This document shows, piece after piece, positions 29,663 through 34,790 of a DNA stretch of 34,790 nt (position 1 is the first letter of the stretch; the number at the start of each line of letters is the position of its first letter). The position numbers and the translations under genes were made by a program. The notes beneath the pieces are model-generated. The model did no database searches. It was not told the DNA's origin and saw only the letters and a list, made by a program, of their open reading frames with translations. Source of the DNA: Roseburia sp. (lineage in GTDB: Bacteria > Bacillota > Clostridia > Lachnospirales > Lachnospiraceae). Location: the NCBI GenBank assembly GCA_014804775.1, contig JAAUZB010000021.1, positions 35,014-69,803 on the forward strand. Reading direction: 5' to 3'.

Positions 29663-30385
29663 ATGACGAATATAGAAAAGTTTATACAGATGGTAAAAGA
29701 ATCTGATAATATTGTATTTTTCGGTGGAGCAGGGGTGTCCACGGAGAGCGGTATTCCCGATTTCCGCAGTGTGGACGGACTGTATCATCAGAAATACGAC
29801 GATCCGCCGGAGACAATATTGAGCCATTCCTTCTATATAAAAGAGAAAGAGAAATTCTACCGTTTCTACCGGGACAAAATGCTCTGTCTTACCGCGAAGC
29901 CGAATATTACTCATATTAAGCTTGCCGAGCTTGAGACTGCGGGAAAGGTGAAAGCGGTCGTTACACAGAATATTGACGGGTTACATCAGCTGGCGGGAAG
30001 CAAGAATGTGTTAGAGCTTCACGGCAGTGTGCACCGAAATTACTGTGAAAAGTGTGGGAAAGGATTTGATGCGGAATATATATTAAATTCATCCACAGAA
30101 GTGCCGCTTTGCGATAAGTGTGCTGGCAGCATTAAACCGGATGTTGTGTTATATGAGGAAGGATTAGATTCCCAGACGATCAGGGATGCCATATTCTATA
30201 TTTCGCATGCGGACATGCTTATCATAGGCGGAACTTCTCTGGCGGTATATCCTGCGGCAGGACTGATTGATTATTACACGGGGAATAAACTGGTTCTCAT
30301 CAACAAATCCACGACGCCGATGGACGGCAGGGCAGATCTGCTGATCCAGGCAGGGCTTGGGGAAGTATTTGAACAGATTCAGTGA
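29663..30385 (+). CDS. cobB: NAD-dependent protein deacylase (SIR2 family)
   Basis: A 240-residue cytoplasmic sirtuin that removes acyl groups from lysines using NAD+. All hallmark motifs are present: GAGVSTESGIPDFRS (22-36), TQNIDGLH (101-108), catalytic H120 in LELHG, four zinc cysteines (C128, C131, C150, C153) and GTSLAVYPAA. Length fits bacterial CobB of the zinc-containing group. GAGAGG precedes the ATG at 29663. The following DUF951 gene starts 38 bp later and is likely co-transcribed. No protein acetyltransferase is near. Confidence 0.95.
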   Translation: MTNIEKFIQMVKESDNIVFFGGAGVSTESGIPDFRSVDGLYHQKYDDPPETILSHSFYIKEKEKFYRFYRDKMLCLTAKPNITHIKLAELETAGKVKAVVTQNIDGLHQLAGSKNVLELHGSVHRNYCEKCGKGFDAEYILNSSTEVPLCDKCAGSIKPDVVLYEEGLDSQTIRDAIFYISHADMLIIGGTSLAVYPAAGLIDYYTGNKLVLINKSTTPMDGRADLLIQAGLGEVFEQIQ

Positions 30386-30423
30386 TTGCCTGTGTGCAAA
30401 ATCGTTCCAGTATGGAGGTAGAC

Positions 30424-30624
30424 ATGGATAAATATGAGGTAGGCGACGTTGTACGTCTGAAAAAAAAACATCCCTGCGGCAGCAGTGAGTGGGAGGTACT
30501 GCGTGTAGGAGCAGATTTCCGGTTGAAATGTATGGGATGTGGTCATCAGATTATGATCGCCAGAAAGCTTGTGGAGAAGAACACAAAAGAAATCAAAAAG
30601 CGAACGGAAGACAGAAGGGAATAG
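30424..30624 (+). CDS. DUF951 family protein
   Basis: A 66-residue protein of unknown function. KYEVGDVVRLKKKHPCGSS, then LKCMGCGHQIMIAR, match the DUF951 family; the paired Cys residues (CGSS and CxxC) suggest metal binding, not shown. A longer frame begins at 30382, but GGAGGT at 30415-30420 is 3 nt upstream of the ATG at 30424 and family length agrees. Likely co-transcribed with cobB, with a strong terminator right after it. The C-terminus is Lys/Arg rich. Confidence 0.88.
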   Translation: MDKYEVGDVVRLKKKHPCGSSEWEVLRVGADFRLKCMGCGHQIMIARKLVEKNTKEIKKRTEDRRE

Positions 30625-30638
30625 GATGATACAGATGG

Positions 30639-30670
30639 CATCCGGGTCATATGACCCGGATGTTTTTTTT
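30639..30670 (+). terminator. Terminator of the cobB-DUF951 operon
   Basis: A 24-bp palindrome (30639-30662) with a 10-bp stem CATCCGGGTC/GACCCGGATG and loop ATAT, followed by eight T (30663-30670). Confidence 0.95.

Positions 30671-34790
<4,120 letters not shown>

Overview
The window reads as chromosome of a low-to-moderate GC, spore-forming, Gram-positive anaerobe of the Lachnospiraceae type (Clostridia). The evidence is the A/G-rich Shine-Dalgarno sites, split spmA and spmB sporulation genes, a ricT-holB-trmN-rsmI housekeeping block laid out much as in Bacillus, small lipoproteins, and a large secreted GH53 galactanase with InlB-type repeats. This placement is inference from gene content; no 16S rRNA is present.

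Layout: 149-1429 encodes an unusual membrane-anchored coiled-coil protein with 18-residue tandem repeats, convergent with pepT. A tRNA-Lys(CTT) follows (2922-2994). Between it and glgB (branching enzyme) lies a compact unit not covered by conventional gene calls: a 30-residue membrane peptide on the minus strand facing a convergent short RNA on the plus strand, arranged like a type I toxin-antitoxin module. trmB and a D,D-carboxypeptidase gene diverge around 6 kb. At 7.7-9.9 kb an orphan putative DNA-binding protein diverges from an AbiEi-like antitoxin gene and a second gene that looks like an AbiEii relative without the usual nucleotidyltransferase motifs.

9.9-18.0 kb is a tightly packed rightward operon: PLP amino-acid decarboxylase, guanylate-kinase-like protein, YaaR, DNA polymerase III delta prime, RicT, a TrmN6-type methyltransferase, Lgt, RsmI and a CapA-like lipoprotein. 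It matches the Bacillus yaaO-rsmI neighbourhood, with a Gmk-like gene where tmk would sit. Next come an SPFH membrane protein co-transcribed with an Arc-type ribbon-helix-helix protein behind a promoter carrying two 11-bp-spaced palindromes, then an ECF sigma factor, a membrane protein and an ABC exporter (19.5-22.9 kb).

22.8-30.7 kb holds a DUF885 lipoprotein (minus), spmA, an unrelated lipoprotein, spmB, a cysteine synthase, tRNA-fMet, an MFS transporter, a sirtuin and a DUF951 protein. From 30985 to the window edge runs the open 5' portion of a secreted endo-beta-1,4-galactanase. It has Ig-like and carbohydrate-binding regions and at least five near-identical InlB-type repeats; its C-terminus lies outside the window.

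The most interesting items are the small type I TA-like unit, the AbiE-like pair with a degenerate second gene, the SPFH-RHH operon with a candidate autoregulatory operator, and the 54-bp repeat protein with its C-terminal TPEEIAALI peptide. Promoter, terminator and RNA calls are by eye and have not been tested computationally.
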